A stretch of 64,000 nucleotides of DNA, taken from NCBI RefSeq assembly GCF_019890675.1, contig NZ_JAIOAA010000016.1, positions 62,001 through 126,000 on the forward strand, read 5' to 3'. This DNA comes from Micromonospora sp. PLK6-60. Its GTDB lineage: Bacteria; Actinomycetota; Actinomycetes; Mycobacteriales; Micromonosporaceae. How positions within the stretch are numbered: position 1 is the stretch's first letter; every line of letters begins with the position of its first letter. Under the pieces are notes generated by a model that was not told the origin of the DNA, searched no databases, and was given only the letters and a program-made list of their open reading frames with translations. The position numbers and the translations under genes are program-made. This document shows positions 47,836-55,896 of this stretch, one piece after another.

Positions 47836-48288
47836 ATGACGCGCCCAGGCGACGAGTTCCCCCCGCTCGACGTCACTTCGACGCTCAATCTCGGCTCGCT
47901 CGACGAAGTGCTGGAGGGGCCGGACACCGATGTGGTGCCGAGCCGGATGTCCGGTTCGTTGCCGCCGGGGATGGCGCTGCTGGTGGTGCGTCGTGGTCCG
48001 AACGCGGGTGCCCGGTTCCTGTTGGACCATGATGTGACGACCAGTGGCCGGCATCCGGACAGTGACATCTTCCTGGACGATGTGACGGTGTCGCGGCGGC
48101 ACGCGGAGTTCCATCGGGACGGTGGCACGTTCACGGTGCGGGACGTGGGGAGCTTGAACGGCACCTACGTGAACCGGGAGCGGGTCGAGGCTGCCACGTT
48201 GAGCAATGGCGACGAGGTGCAGATCGGTAAGTTCCGGGTGGTGTTCATCGCCGGTCCGCGTCCGGAGGAGGAGGCCGGCCGGGGGTGA
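47836..48288 (+). CDS. garA: FHA-domain regulator GarA/OdhI
   Basis: A 150-residue protein. The N-terminal tail DVTSTLNLGSLDE has phosphorylatable Thr14 and Thr16, corresponding to the kinase-target threonines of GarA/OdhI. The FHA domain (about residues 45-140) has TSGRHPDSDIFLDDVTVSRR, HAEF and VGSLNGTYVNRE. In mycobacteria and corynebacteria, unphosphorylated GarA inhibits 2-oxoglutarate dehydrogenase and controls glutamate metabolism; phosphorylation by PknG/PknB releases it. Neighbouring gcvH, ftsR and DUF151 match its usual location. ATG has GAGGTGG upstream. GTGA overlap with ftsR. Confidence 0.9.
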   Translation: MTRPGDEFPPLDVTSTLNLGSLDEVLEGPDTDVVPSRMSGSLPPGMALLVVRRGPNAGARFLLDHDVTTSGRHPDSDIFLDDVTVSRRHAEFHRDGGTFTVRDVGSLNGTYVNRERVEAATLSNGDEVQIGKFRVVFIAGPRPEEEAGRG

Positions 48289-49043
48289 ACGAGCCTGCGG
48301 CTTCGACGCCGCCCGGGGCGGCGCGGTCCCAACCGCTGATGAGTATCGGCGAGGTGTTGGCGCAGTTGCGGGTGGATTTTCCGGACGTGACGATTTCGAA
48401 GTTGCGGTTCCTCGAGGCGGAGGGCCTGGTGGAGCCGCAGCGGACGGCGGCGGGTTACCGGAAGTACAGCTGGGACGACGTGTCGCGGTTGCGGTTCGTG
48501 CTGGCGGCGCAGCGGGATCAGTATCTGCCGTTGCGGGTGATCCGGGAGCAGTTGGCGGATCGGGATGCGGCTGGTGCGTCGTCGGGTCGGCAGCGGCCGG
48601 CGTTGGTGGCGGTGGGTCCCGGTGGTGAGGTGCCGGGGCGTGCTGCGCCGGAGCAGCCGGTCGAGTCGGCGCAGGTGCGGCTGGGCCGGGTGGATCTGGT
48701 CGCGCGCAGCGGGATCGCCGAGTCGACGTTGGTCGAGTTGGAGCGGCTCGGGGTGGTGGTGTCGGATCCGCCGGGTTGGTATGACGGGGATGCGTTGATC
48801 ATCGCGCGGGCGGTGGCGGGTTTGGCGGCGTACGGGTTGGAGCCGCGGCATCTGCGGGGTTACCGGACGGCGGCGGATCGGGAGGTCGGTCTGTTCGCGC
48901 AGTTGGTGGCGCCGTTGGCGCGGCAGTCGGATCCGGCGGCGCAGGCTCGGGCGGCGGAGACGGCGCGGGAGTTGGCGGCGTTGTCGCAGCAGTTGCATGC
49001 CGCGTTGGTGCGGGTGGGGTTGCGGTCGACGTTGGGTCGGTGA
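48285..49043 (+). CDS. ftsR: MerR-family regulator FtsR
   Basis: A 252-residue MerR-like protein: MSIGEVLAQLRVDFPDVTIS, KLRFLEAEGLVEPQRTAAGY and a winged helix YSWDDVSRLRFVLAAQRDQY, then a helical C-terminal half. It corresponds to Rv1828/FtsR, which in corynebacteria activates ftsZ expression. It lies just after garA, as in Rv1827-Rv1828. The GTG start overlaps the garA stop. Leucine codons in this gene are often TTG, unlike the CTG/CTC of much of the window. Confidence 0.88.
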   Translation: MNEPAASTPPGAARSQPLMSIGEVLAQLRVDFPDVTISKLRFLEAEGLVEPQRTAAGYRKYSWDDVSRLRFVLAAQRDQYLPLRVIREQLADRDAAGASSGRQRPALVAVGPGGEVPGRAAPEQPVESAQVRLGRVDLVARSGIAESTLVELERLGVVVSDPPGWYDGDALIIARAVAGLAAYGLEPRHLRGYRTAADREVGLFAQLVAPLARQSDPAAQARAAETARELAALSQQLHAALVRVGLRSTLGR

Positions 49044-49261
49044 TCCCGTGGTGGGCGGGCGTCGGTGTGGGTGCCGGCGCCCGTCGTGGTGGGTGGCTGG
49101 CGGAAAGATCTGTGCGGGGAAGCGTGTCGTAGGCTTGCCGGGGTAACCCCTTTCCGGCGACGCGTGGTGCAGGTGGCGCATGGGACGGCCGGGTCGCGGT
49201 CCGTGTACCGTGCAGGGAAGGGCGCGGTGCGGGCGTAGGTGACAACGACACGGAGGCGGCG

Positions 49262-49726
49262 GTGCGCGAGCTGAGCGTGGTCGGGGTTCGGGTGGAGCTG
49301 CCCAGCAACCAGCCGATCGTTCTGCTGCGGGAGGTCGAGGGGGACCGCTATCTGCCGATCTGGATCGGCGCGGTCGAGGCGACGGCGATCGCCTACGAGC
49401 AGCAGGGGGTCAAGCCGGCCCGGCCGTTGACTCATGATCTTCTTCGGGATGTGTTGGTGGCGTTGGACGCGCCGTTGCGGGCGGTGGAGATCACCGAGCT
49501 GAAGGAGAACGTCTTCTACGCCGACCTGTTGATCGGGGACGGGGTGCGGGTGTCGGCCCGGCCGAGTGATTCGATCGCGTTGGCGTTGCGGGTGGGTGCG
49601 CCGATTCGTTGTGCCGAGCAGGTCCTCGGTGAGGCGGGGATCGTGATCCCCGACGAGCAGGAGGACGAGGTGGAGAAGTTCCGGGAGTTCCTGGAGCAGG
49701 TGCGTCCGGAGGATTTCGCCGGGTGA
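49262..49726 (+). CDS. DUF151 (bifunctional nuclease) protein
   Basis: A 154-residue protein: VGVRVELPSNQPIVLLREVE, LPIWIGAVEATAIAYEQQGV and PARPLTHDLLRDVLVALD, with SARPSDSIALALRVGAPI, the DUF151 pattern. Family members are annotated as bifunctional nucleases; the cellular target is unsettled. GTG has GGAGG about 6-8 nt upstream. It corresponds to Rv1829 in the conserved order. The 218-bp gap before it shows a possible -10 TAGGCT near 49130 and no gene. Confidence 0.88.
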   Translation: MRELSVVGVRVELPSNQPIVLLREVEGDRYLPIWIGAVEATAIAYEQQGVKPARPLTHDLLRDVLVALDAPLRAVEITELKENVFYADLLIGDGVRVSARPSDSIALALRVGAPIRCAEQVLGEAGIVIPDEQEDEVEKFREFLEQVRPEDFAG

Positions 49727-49935
49727 TTCCGGTGGTCCGCGTCCGGGCGGGCCGGTTTTCGGTTGGCCGTCACTGTGGGTGTTGTTCCGGTGCGGTTGGT
49801 GATCTTCGCTTTGCGGTGCGGCGTGTCGCGTCGGTTCCTGCGTGGTAACTCTTCGATGTCGCTATAGGGTTGCCGTGTCGAGGGGTGCGCGTTTCGGACG
49901 GGGCGTGGCACCGCACGGGCGGGGAGGTGGTCCGG

Positions 49936-50526
49936 ATGCATGAGCCGCGAGATGCCGAGCCGGGTGCGCAGCAGCGGGACGCGGGAGTGGTCTCACCGGG
50001 GTCGGTTACCGAGGGTGACGATTCGGTGGGTTACCGGGGTGTGACGGCGTGCCACGCGGTGGGGATCAGCTACCGGCAGTTGGACTACTGGGCGCGGACG
50101 GCGTTGGTGGTGCCGAGTGTCCGGGACGCCTCGGGTTCGGGGACGCAGCGGTTGTATTCGTTCCGCGACCTGGTGGTGTTGAAGGTCGTGAAGCGGTTGC
50201 TGGATGCCGGGGTGTCGTTGCAGAACATCCGTAAGGCGATCGAGGCGTTGCGGTCGCGTGGGGTGGAGGATCTGGCGGGCATCACGTTGATCTCGGACGG
50301 GACGACGGTGTATGAGTGCCGGTCGCCGGAGGAGGTGGTCGACCTGTTGCAGGGCGGCCAGGGCGTGTTCGGCATCGCGATCGGTGGCGCGTTCAAGGAG
50401 ATCCAGGGTTCGTTGTCGCATCTGCCGGCGGAGCCGGCGGCGGCCGGTGGGGCGGAGTCGGCCGCGCCGGTGGAGTCGGTGGGTGACGAGTTGGCGGCGC
50501 GGCGGGCGCGGCGTCGGGCGGGCTGA
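49936..50526 (+). CDS. MerR-family regulator (Rv1830-like)
   Basis: A 196-residue MerR-type regulator: GYRGVTACHAVGISYRQLDY, then WARTALVVPSVRDASGSGTQ, RLYSFRDLVVLKVVKRLLDA and LQNIRKAIEALRSRGVEDLA. The N-terminal wing helix YRQLDYWARTALV is typical of the Rv1830 group. ATG at 49936 has GGGGAGG about 9 nt upstream. It precedes the inserted NOS operon; in mycobacteria its neighbour would be close to gcvB (gcvP). The C-terminal tail is Ala/Glu-rich. Confidence 0.87.
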   Translation: MHEPRDAEPGAQQRDAGVVSPGSVTEGDDSVGYRGVTACHAVGISYRQLDYWARTALVVPSVRDASGSGTQRLYSFRDLVVLKVVKRLLDAGVSLQNIRKAIEALRSRGVEDLAGITLISDGTTVYECRSPEEVVDLLQGGQGVFGIAIGGAFKEIQGSLSHLPAEPAAAGGAESAAPVESVGDELAARRARRRAG

Positions 50527-50833
50527 TCTCGGGTTTGGTGGCGCCGCGGTCCGGGTGGGCCGCGGCGTTTTCGTGTCCGGGTGACGGTCCCGGCCCGGTA
50601 TGTCGCTTGTGGAGGGTTTGCGGGCGGTCGTGTTGTTGACAGTTTCCCGTGCCGCCAGGCACCCTGTTCCCGGTGATCACCACGGGGAACAAAGCATCAC
50701 TCTGAGTAACGGTGGTGCGAGGTGGAACGGCGCGTGTCGCGCCGTCCGGAGGACGGGGATACGAGCCGAAGTGCACACTGACCACCATGTCGGCCGGCGT
50801 CCCGCCGGCACCGCTGTCGCAGCTCCGTCCGCA
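50527..50833. other. intergenic region before the NOS operon
   Basis: No supported gene. It contains TTGACA (50636-50641), a possible -35 with only a weak -10 about 18 bp later, and a perfect 8-bp hairpin ACGGCGCG-TGT-CGCGCCGT (50727-50745). The frame of the NOS gene is open upstream of its ATG, with a GTG at 50771 as an alternative start. Confidence 0.5.
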
Positions 50834-52054
50834 ATGGCCTGTCCGGTGACCGGTTCGGTGTCGGTGGTAGAGCCGGCGGACGAGGCGCCGGTCGGGGCGG
50901 CGGCGGACGTCGAGGCGGAGGCGCAGGATTTCCTGCGGTTGTTCCACACCGAGCGCAACCGGCCGGGTCTGGCGGAGCGGTTGGCGCAGGTGCGCGAGGA
51001 GATCGCGCTGACCGGGTCGTACCGGCACACCCGTGAGGAGTTGGTGTACGGGGCGAAGGTGGCGTGGCGGCACTCGGTGCGGTGTGTGGGTCGGGTCCGG
51101 TGGGCCGGGTTGAAGGTCCGTGACCGGCGCAACGTGACGACGGTGCGGGGCATCGCCCGGGAGTTGGCGGCGCACCTGGCCACCGGGGACAACGGTGGGC
51201 GGATCCAGTCGGTGATGACGGTGTTCGCGCCGGACCGGCCGGGGGTCGGGCCGCGGGCGCGGATCTGGAACGACCAGTTGATCCGTTACTGCGGGCACCG
51301 GCGGGCGGACGGGTCGGTGCTGGGTGACCCGGCGCAGGTGGCGATGACGGAGGCGGCGCTTCGGCTGGGTTGGCGGCCGCCGCCGGTGCTGGGCCGCTTC
51401 GACCTGCTGCCGTGGGTGATCGAGACGGCGGCGGAGGACCCGACGGTGGTGCCGGTGCCGCGGGAGCTGGTGCGGGAGGTGGCGTTGTCGCACCCGGACC
51501 ACCCGTGGTTCGCCGATCTGATGCTGCGCTGGCACGCGCTGCCGGTGATCAGCAACATGCGGATGCGCATCGGTGGGGTGGACTACAGCTGCGCGCCGTT
51601 CAACGGTCACTACCTGGGTGACGAGATCGGCACCCGGAACATGGGTGACACGGCCCGGTACGACCAGTTGCGGGTGGTGGCGACGGCGTTGGGGTTGGAC
51701 ACCAGCCGGGAGGACACCCTGTGGCGGGAGCACGCGGTGCTGGTCATCAACCAGGCGGTGCTGCACTCGTTCCGGCTGGCCGGGGTGCGGGTGTCGGATC
51801 CGCACACCGAGTCGGAGCTGTTCATGAAGTTCTGCGCGCAGGAGGAGCGGGCGGGCCGTCCGGTGTTCGCGGACTGGTCGTGGCTCAACGGCAGTGTGGG
51901 GTGGGCGGCGTTGCACGCGGTGCACCACCGCTACTACGACGTGCGGGTGCCGAACCCGAATCTCTGGCAGACTGACCGCGCCTACGACCCGGAGGCCGCG
52001 GCGGAGTTGACGCTGCGGGAGCGCCACGACATCGCCCGTAAGCAGGAGGACTGA
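50834..52054 (+). CDS. divergent nitric oxide synthase oxygenase
   Basis: A 406-residue NOS-like oxygenase. The heme thiolate motif AWRHSVRCVGR has Cys84 (usual AWRNSxRCIGR). PVISNMRMRIGGVDYSCAPF leads into FNGHYLGDEIG, where Glu264 matches the arginine-binding Glu; the usual Trp of FNGWY is His. The C-terminal WSWLNGSVGWAALHAVHH aligns with the region that in known bacterial NOS reads WxxPPxSPxxTHxFH, so the PPxS and Thr are missing. NOS makes NO and citrulline from arginine with help from a reductase. It has no fused reductase. ATG at 50834 lacks a clear Shine-Dalgarno; GTG 50771 is possible. A flavohemoglobin-like gene follows 2 nt later. Catalytic competence is uncertain. Confidence 0.8.
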   Translation: MACPVTGSVSVVEPADEAPVGAAADVEAEAQDFLRLFHTERNRPGLAERLAQVREEIALTGSYRHTREELVYGAKVAWRHSVRCVGRVRWAGLKVRDRRNVTTVRGIARELAAHLATGDNGGRIQSVMTVFAPDRPGVGPRARIWNDQLIRYCGHRRADGSVLGDPAQVAMTEAALRLGWRPPPVLGRFDLLPWVIETAAEDPTVVPVPRELVREVALSHPDHPWFADLMLRWHALPVISNMRMRIGGVDYSCAPFNGHYLGDEIGTRNMGDTARYDQLRVVATALGLDTSREDTLWREHAVLVINQAVLHSFRLAGVRVSDPHTESELFMKFCAQEERAGRPVFADWSWLNGSVGWAALHAVHHRYYDVRVPNPNLWQTDRAYDPEAAAELTLRERHDIARKQED

Positions 52055-52056
52055 CG

Positions 52057-53286
52057 ATGGACAGCGCGGCTCTGCGCCAGAGTTGGAGCCAGTTCTCCGC
52101 CGCGGGAGCGGACGCGGCGAAGTACTTCTACGCGACGTTGTTCGTGGTGGCGCCGGAGACCCGGTCGATGTTCCCGACGAACATGCAGTACCAGGAGGAC
52201 AAGCTCCTCAGCGCGTTGGGGCACATCATCACCAACCTCGACGATCCGTCGGCGTTGTCGTCGTTCGCGCAGCGGTTGGGCGCCGACCATCGGCGGTTCC
52301 ACGGCCAGGACCAGCGGGGCCGGCACGTGGGGCTGGGGGAGCGGCACTACATCTGGGTGGGGCAGGCGCTGCTGGCCACGCTGGAGCGGTTCCTCGGTCC
52401 GTACTGGACGCCGCAGTTGAAGGCGGAGTGGGCCGCGGCGTACGAGGCGGTGGCGAAGCTGATGCTGGCCGGCGCGGCGGAGGCGGAGCGTTCGTCGCCG
52501 CCGTACTGGGAGGCGGACGTGCTGGGCGCGGAGCGGCGCCGCTCCGACATCGCGGTGTTCACGGTGCGCCCGAACTATCTGTGCAACTACCTGCCGGGGC
52601 AGTCGTTGCCGGTGCAGGTGCCGCAGCTGCGGACCTGGCGGTATCTGTCGCCGGCGAACGCGCCGCGCGCCGACGGGACGATCGACTTCCACGTGCGGGC
52701 CACCGGCCGGTTCTCCACCCATCTGGTGCGTAAGTTGCGGGCGGGGGACCGGCTGCTGCTGGGGCATCCGGTGGGGACGGCGTTGTCGGCGTACGACCGG
52801 TCGCCGCACCTGCCGTTGCTGCTGATCGCGGGGGGCACCGGGCTGGCGCCGCTGCGGGCGGTGGTGGAGGCGTTGCAGCAGGGCGCGGGGCGGCGCACCA
52901 CGCTGGTGGTGGGTGGCCGCACCCCCGACGACCTGTACGACGATCAGGCGATGGCGCAGTTGGCGTCGATGCCGCCGGCGCAGGCGTGGCAGAACGGCGC
53001 GGCGGGCTGGTTGCGGTACGTGCCGACGGTGGAGTCCGGGTGGGGTTGGCAGGGCGCGATCGGTAAGGCCGCGGACACGGCGGTGCGGTTGGGGCCGTGG
53101 GCGGACACCGACATCCTGGTCTGTGGCAGCCCGGAGATGACCCGGGAGACGATCACGACGCTGGCCCGGTCGGGAGTGCAACCGGAGCAGATTTTGACGG
53201 AGAGCTACGATCACTCCCTCTATCCGCCCCTCGCCGAGGCCGATGCCACCGCCCCGCGCGACTTCAGCTGGACAGGTGCCCGATGA
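52057..53286 (+). CDS. flavohemoglobin-like globin/FAD/NAD reductase
   Basis: A 409-residue protein. Globin domain residues 1-135 have Tyr25 (YFYATLF, B10-type) and a probable proximal His78 in LGADHRRF; next to it is about ten extra residues (HGQDQRGRHVGLG) before RHYIWVG. Reductase residues 140-395 have FAD-site RYLSPAN, RFSTHLVRKLRAGD, NAD-site LLIAGGTGLAPLRA and LVCGSPEM. Flavohemoglobins oxidise NO to nitrate or pass electrons to heme. ATG lies 2 nt after the NOS stop, so the two are coupled. It could detoxify NO, act as the NOS reductase, or both. Confidence 0.85.
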   Translation: MDSAALRQSWSQFSAAGADAAKYFYATLFVVAPETRSMFPTNMQYQEDKLLSALGHIITNLDDPSALSSFAQRLGADHRRFHGQDQRGRHVGLGERHYIWVGQALLATLERFLGPYWTPQLKAEWAAAYEAVAKLMLAGAAEAERSSPPYWEADVLGAERRRSDIAVFTVRPNYLCNYLPGQSLPVQVPQLRTWRYLSPANAPRADGTIDFHVRATGRFSTHLVRKLRAGDRLLLGHPVGTALSAYDRSPHLPLLLIAGGTGLAPLRAVVEALQQGAGRRTTLVVGGRTPDDLYDDQAMAQLASMPPAQAWQNGAAGWLRYVPTVESGWGWQGAIGKAADTAVRLGPWADTDILVCGSPEMTRETITTLARSGVQPEQILTESYDHSLYPPLAEADATAPRDFSWTGAR

Positions 53287-54011
53287 GCGTCGACCACTCC
53301 TCCGACCACCGCATCAGCGTGCCCGGTCTGCTGGATCAGGGTGAGACGGCCCGCCAGTTGGGCATGTTGGAGGCGCGGCGGTTCCGGGGCAGTCACTGGT
53401 TGGCCGCCGACGAGGTGACCGACGTGGTGCGGGCCGCCGACGACCGCATCGCGTTGCTGGTGACGGAGTTGGAGCGGCAGAAGCGGGAGAAGCAGGGCCT
53501 GCTCAGCCAGGTGGAGATGCTGCGGCACGGCACGCTGCCCGGTTCGTCGTCGGCGCAGCAGGGTCCGGACCCGATGACGGTCGAGCTGACGATGCGGGCG
53601 CAGGACGAGGCGAACCGCACGATCGGTGAGGCCAGCGCGGAGGGTGCGGAGATCATCGCGGACGCCCGGCGGCAGGCCGACGAGATCCTGGCCGAGGCGC
53701 ACCGGCGGGCCGGTGAGGTGGGCGCGGCGCCGGTCAACGGGGCGGTCAACGGCGTGGGCCGCTCGGGCGCGCCGCTCAACGGCGGTGGTTCCGGGCCGCT
53801 GCCGGCGGTGGGGCCGGGGGTGCACGAGTTGCAGCGCAAGTTGCAGGAGTTGGAGGAGCGGCACGCCGCGGCGCTGGCCGCGGTGGCGGCCGCCCAGCAG
53901 CAGCTCAACCGGTGGCAGACGTACCTGTCGGCGCAGTCGGAGCAGTTGCGGGCCGACGCCGCGGCGGCCGGTGGGGCGGCCGCGCAGCTGCGCAGCGTCC
54001 TCGGCGGCTGA
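53283..54011 (+). CDS. DivIVA-like coiled-coil protein
   Basis: A 242-residue protein. The N-terminal part (residues about 10-85) reads ISVPGLLDQGETARQLGMLE, RGSHWLAADEVTDVVRAADD and LLVTELERQKREKQGLLSQV, typical of DivIVA-like or polar coiled-coil proteins. A middle coiled coil (ELTMRAQDEANRTIGEASAE, GAEIIADARRQADEILAEAH) is followed by a Gly/Asn-rich linker and a final helix (LQRKLQELEERHAAALAAV). ATG overlaps the flavohemoglobin stop (ATGA), making it the third gene of the NOS operon. A role in localising the complex is possible but only an inference. Confidence 0.72.
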   Translation: MSVDHSSDHRISVPGLLDQGETARQLGMLEARRFRGSHWLAADEVTDVVRAADDRIALLVTELERQKREKQGLLSQVEMLRHGTLPGSSSAQQGPDPMTVELTMRAQDEANRTIGEASAEGAEIIADARRQADEILAEAHRRAGEVGAAPVNGAVNGVGRSGAPLNGGGSGPLPAVGPGVHELQRKLQELEERHAAALAAVAAAQQQLNRWQTYLSAQSEQLRADAAAAGGAAAQLRSVLGG

Positions 54012-54017
54012 CCGGGG

Positions 54018-54677
54018 TCAGCGGGCTTCGGCGGCGGCCACCGCGTCGGCGATCGGGGTGTCCCCGCCGACGAGTTCGAGCACGGCGCCGGCGGTGCCCG
54101 GGTGGTAGAGCAGGGCGACCAGGACCCGGGCGACGTCGGTGCGGGTGACGGCGCCCGGCTCGACGTGCGGGGCGAGGGTGATGCGGCCGGTGGGCGGGTC
54201 GTCGGTGAGCCGGCCGGGTCGCAGCACCGTCCAGTCCAGGTCGCGGCCGCGTACGTCGTCCTCGGCGGCCTTCTTGGCGGTCAGGTACGCCGCCCACACG
54301 TCGTCGCTGCCGGGGCCGGGGGGCTGGTCGACGCCCATCGAGGAGACCAGCAGGTAGCGGCGTACGCCGGCGGCCTGGGCGGCGTCGGCGAGCAGCACGG
54401 CGGCGGCCCGGTCGACGGTGTCCTTGCGGGCGGCGCCGCTGCCCGGTCCGGCGCCGGCGGCGAACACCGCCGCGTCGGCGCCGCGCAGGTGCGCGGCGAC
54501 GTCGTCGAGGCCGGCGCGTTCCAGGTCGCAGGCGACCGGTTGGGCGCCGGCGGCGCGCAGCGCCGCGGCGTGGTCGAGGTTGCGGATCAGCCCGACCGGG
54601 GTGTCGCCGCGGCCGGCGAGTTCCCGTTCCAGCAGTCTGGCGATCTTGCCGTGGCCCCCGGCGATGACGACACGCAT
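54018..54677 (-). CDS. NAD(P)H-binding atypical SDR
   Basis: A 219-residue Rossmann protein starting MRVVIAGGHGKIARLLEREL, with GADAAVFAAGAGPGSGAARK, YLLVSSMGVDQPPG, YLTAKKAAEDDVRGRDLDWT and VLRPGRLTDDP. It resembles YwnB/NmrA-like atypical SDRs, which may act as redox sensors or reductases of unknown substrate. TAGGTT (reverse of 54684-54689) lies 6 nt before the ATG, suggesting leaderless transcription. It converges on the NOS operon with 6 bp between. Confidence 0.85.
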   Translation of the reverse strand: MRVVIAGGHGKIARLLERELAGRGDTPVGLIRNLDHAAALRAAGAQPVACDLERAGLDDVAAHLRGADAAVFAAGAGPGSGAARKDTVDRAAAVLLADAAQAAGVRRYLLVSSMGVDQPPGPGSDDVWAAYLTAKKAAEDDVRGRDLDWTVLRPGRLTDDPPTGRITLAPHVEPGAVTRTDVARVLVALLYHPGTAGAVLELVGGDTPIADAVAAAEAR

Positions 54678-54782
54678 ACCTGCAACCTAACCCGGCGGCA
54701 GCGGCGGCGCGCCCGGTCGGCCGCGACGGACGTCACCGGCGTCGGCTCGCCGGCCGGCGGTGGGGTGAGGCAGCATGGACGG

Positions 54783-55673
54783 GTGACGGAGACGACCGAT
54801 GCCCTGGCGGGCCTGCTGGCCGGCGGTGGGGTCGTGGTGCTCAGCGGGGCCGGGTTGTCCACCGAGTCGGGCATTCCGGACTATCGGGGGCCCAGCGGCG
54901 CGGCCCGCCGGCACACCCCGATGACCTATCAGACGTTCACCGGTGATCCGGCGGCGCGGCGGCGGTACTGGGCGCGCAGCCACCTGGGCTGGCGGCTGAT
55001 CGCCCGGGCGGCGCCGAACGACGGGCACCGGGCGGTGGCCCGGTTGCAGGCCGCCGGCCTGGTCGACGGGGTGATCACCCAGAACGTCGACGGGTTGCAC
55101 ACCGCCGCGGGCAGCCCACAGGTGGTGGAGTTGCACGGTCGCCTCGACGAGGTGGTCTGCCTGGACTGCGGCAACCGCACCTCCCGGGGGGAGCTGGACC
55201 GGCGGCTGCGGGAGGCCAATCCCGGGTTCGACCCGAGGGCCGTGGCGGTCAACCCGGACGGGGATGTGGATCTCGACGACGCGCAGGTGGCCGGGTTCCG
55301 CACGGTCGACTGCACGTTCTGTGGCACGGGGATGCTGAAACCGGACGTGGTGTTCTTCGGCGAGACGGTGCCCGCGGCGCGGGTGGCCCGCTGTTTCGCG
55401 ATGGTCGGCGCGGCCCGGGCGCTGGTGGTGCTCGGGTCGTCGTTGACGGTGATGTCGGGCCGCCGGTTCGTGTTGCGGGCGGCCCGGCAGGGCATCCCGG
55501 TGGCGATCGTCAACCAGGGGCCCACCCGCGGCGACGGGTACGCGGCGGTGCGGGTGGACGCGCCGCTGGGCCGGCTGCTGGGTGAGCTGGCCCGGCGCGC
55601 CGCCGGGGACACCCCGGACGGCGAGGCGGGGCCCGGTGCGGTGCCGGCCGGGGCGGCGCCAGCGGGTCGGTGA
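54783..55673 (+). CDS. sirtuin (NAD-dependent protein deacylase)
   Basis: A 296-residue Sir2 protein: VVVLSGAGLSTESGIPDYRG, then VITQNVDGLHTAAGSPQVVE, with catalytic His118 in ELHGRLDE, the zinc Cys pair CLDCGNRT, a longer insert with FDPRAVAVNPDGDVDL and the second pair CTFCGTGMLKPDVVFFGE, LGSSLTVMSG and IVNQGPTRGD. The GTG at 54783 is used. It removes acyl groups from lysines at the cost of NAD. The insert is larger than in CobB. It lies between the NOS block and the glycine riboswitch. Confidence 0.93.
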   Translation: MTETTDALAGLLAGGGVVVLSGAGLSTESGIPDYRGPSGAARRHTPMTYQTFTGDPAARRRYWARSHLGWRLIARAAPNDGHRAVARLQAAGLVDGVITQNVDGLHTAAGSPQVVELHGRLDEVVCLDCGNRTSRGELDRRLREANPGFDPRAVAVNPDGDVDLDDAQVAGFRTVDCTFCGTGMLKPDVVFFGETVPAARVARCFAMVGAARALVVLGSSLTVMSGRRFVLRAARQGIPVAIVNQGPTRGDGYAAVRVDAPLGRLLGELARRAAGDTPDGEAGPGAVPAGAAPAGR

Positions 55674-55726
55674 CCGCCGGGCGCTCGGTGATCCCGTCGC
55701 TGGTAGCGTGGAGCGTGCCGGTACCA

Positions 55727-55818
55727 CCCACGTGGGAGAGACCGCCCGGAATGCACCCGGGCGGCGCCGAAGGGGCAGATTCCTCCCCGGAACCTCTCAG
55801 GCAAAAGGACCTCGTGGG
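55727..55818 (+). promoter_or_regulatory. glycine riboswitch (single aptamer)
   Basis: The P1 stem pairs CCCACG (55727-55732) with CGTGGG (55813-55818). Core motifs GGGAGAG (from 55734), GCCGAAGGGG (55766-55775) and CTCTCAGGCAAAAGGAC (ending 55810) match the glycine aptamer consensus. A second aptamer is not complete; the following 60 nt contain only GTGGAG-like traces. It precedes gcvP by about 80 nt and should couple glycine to glycine cleavage. Confidence 0.93.
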
Positions 55819-55896
55819 CAGGCACTGTGGAGCGCCCTGGCGGGTGTGACTCAGGGGGAGGCCGACCCGTCGACCTCGCCCGCAGGAGCGCACACG

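Noticed and set aside
50636..50641. Promoter of the NOS operon
   Set aside because: TTGACA is perfect but no convincing -10 box follows at 16-18 bp, so the start site remains open.
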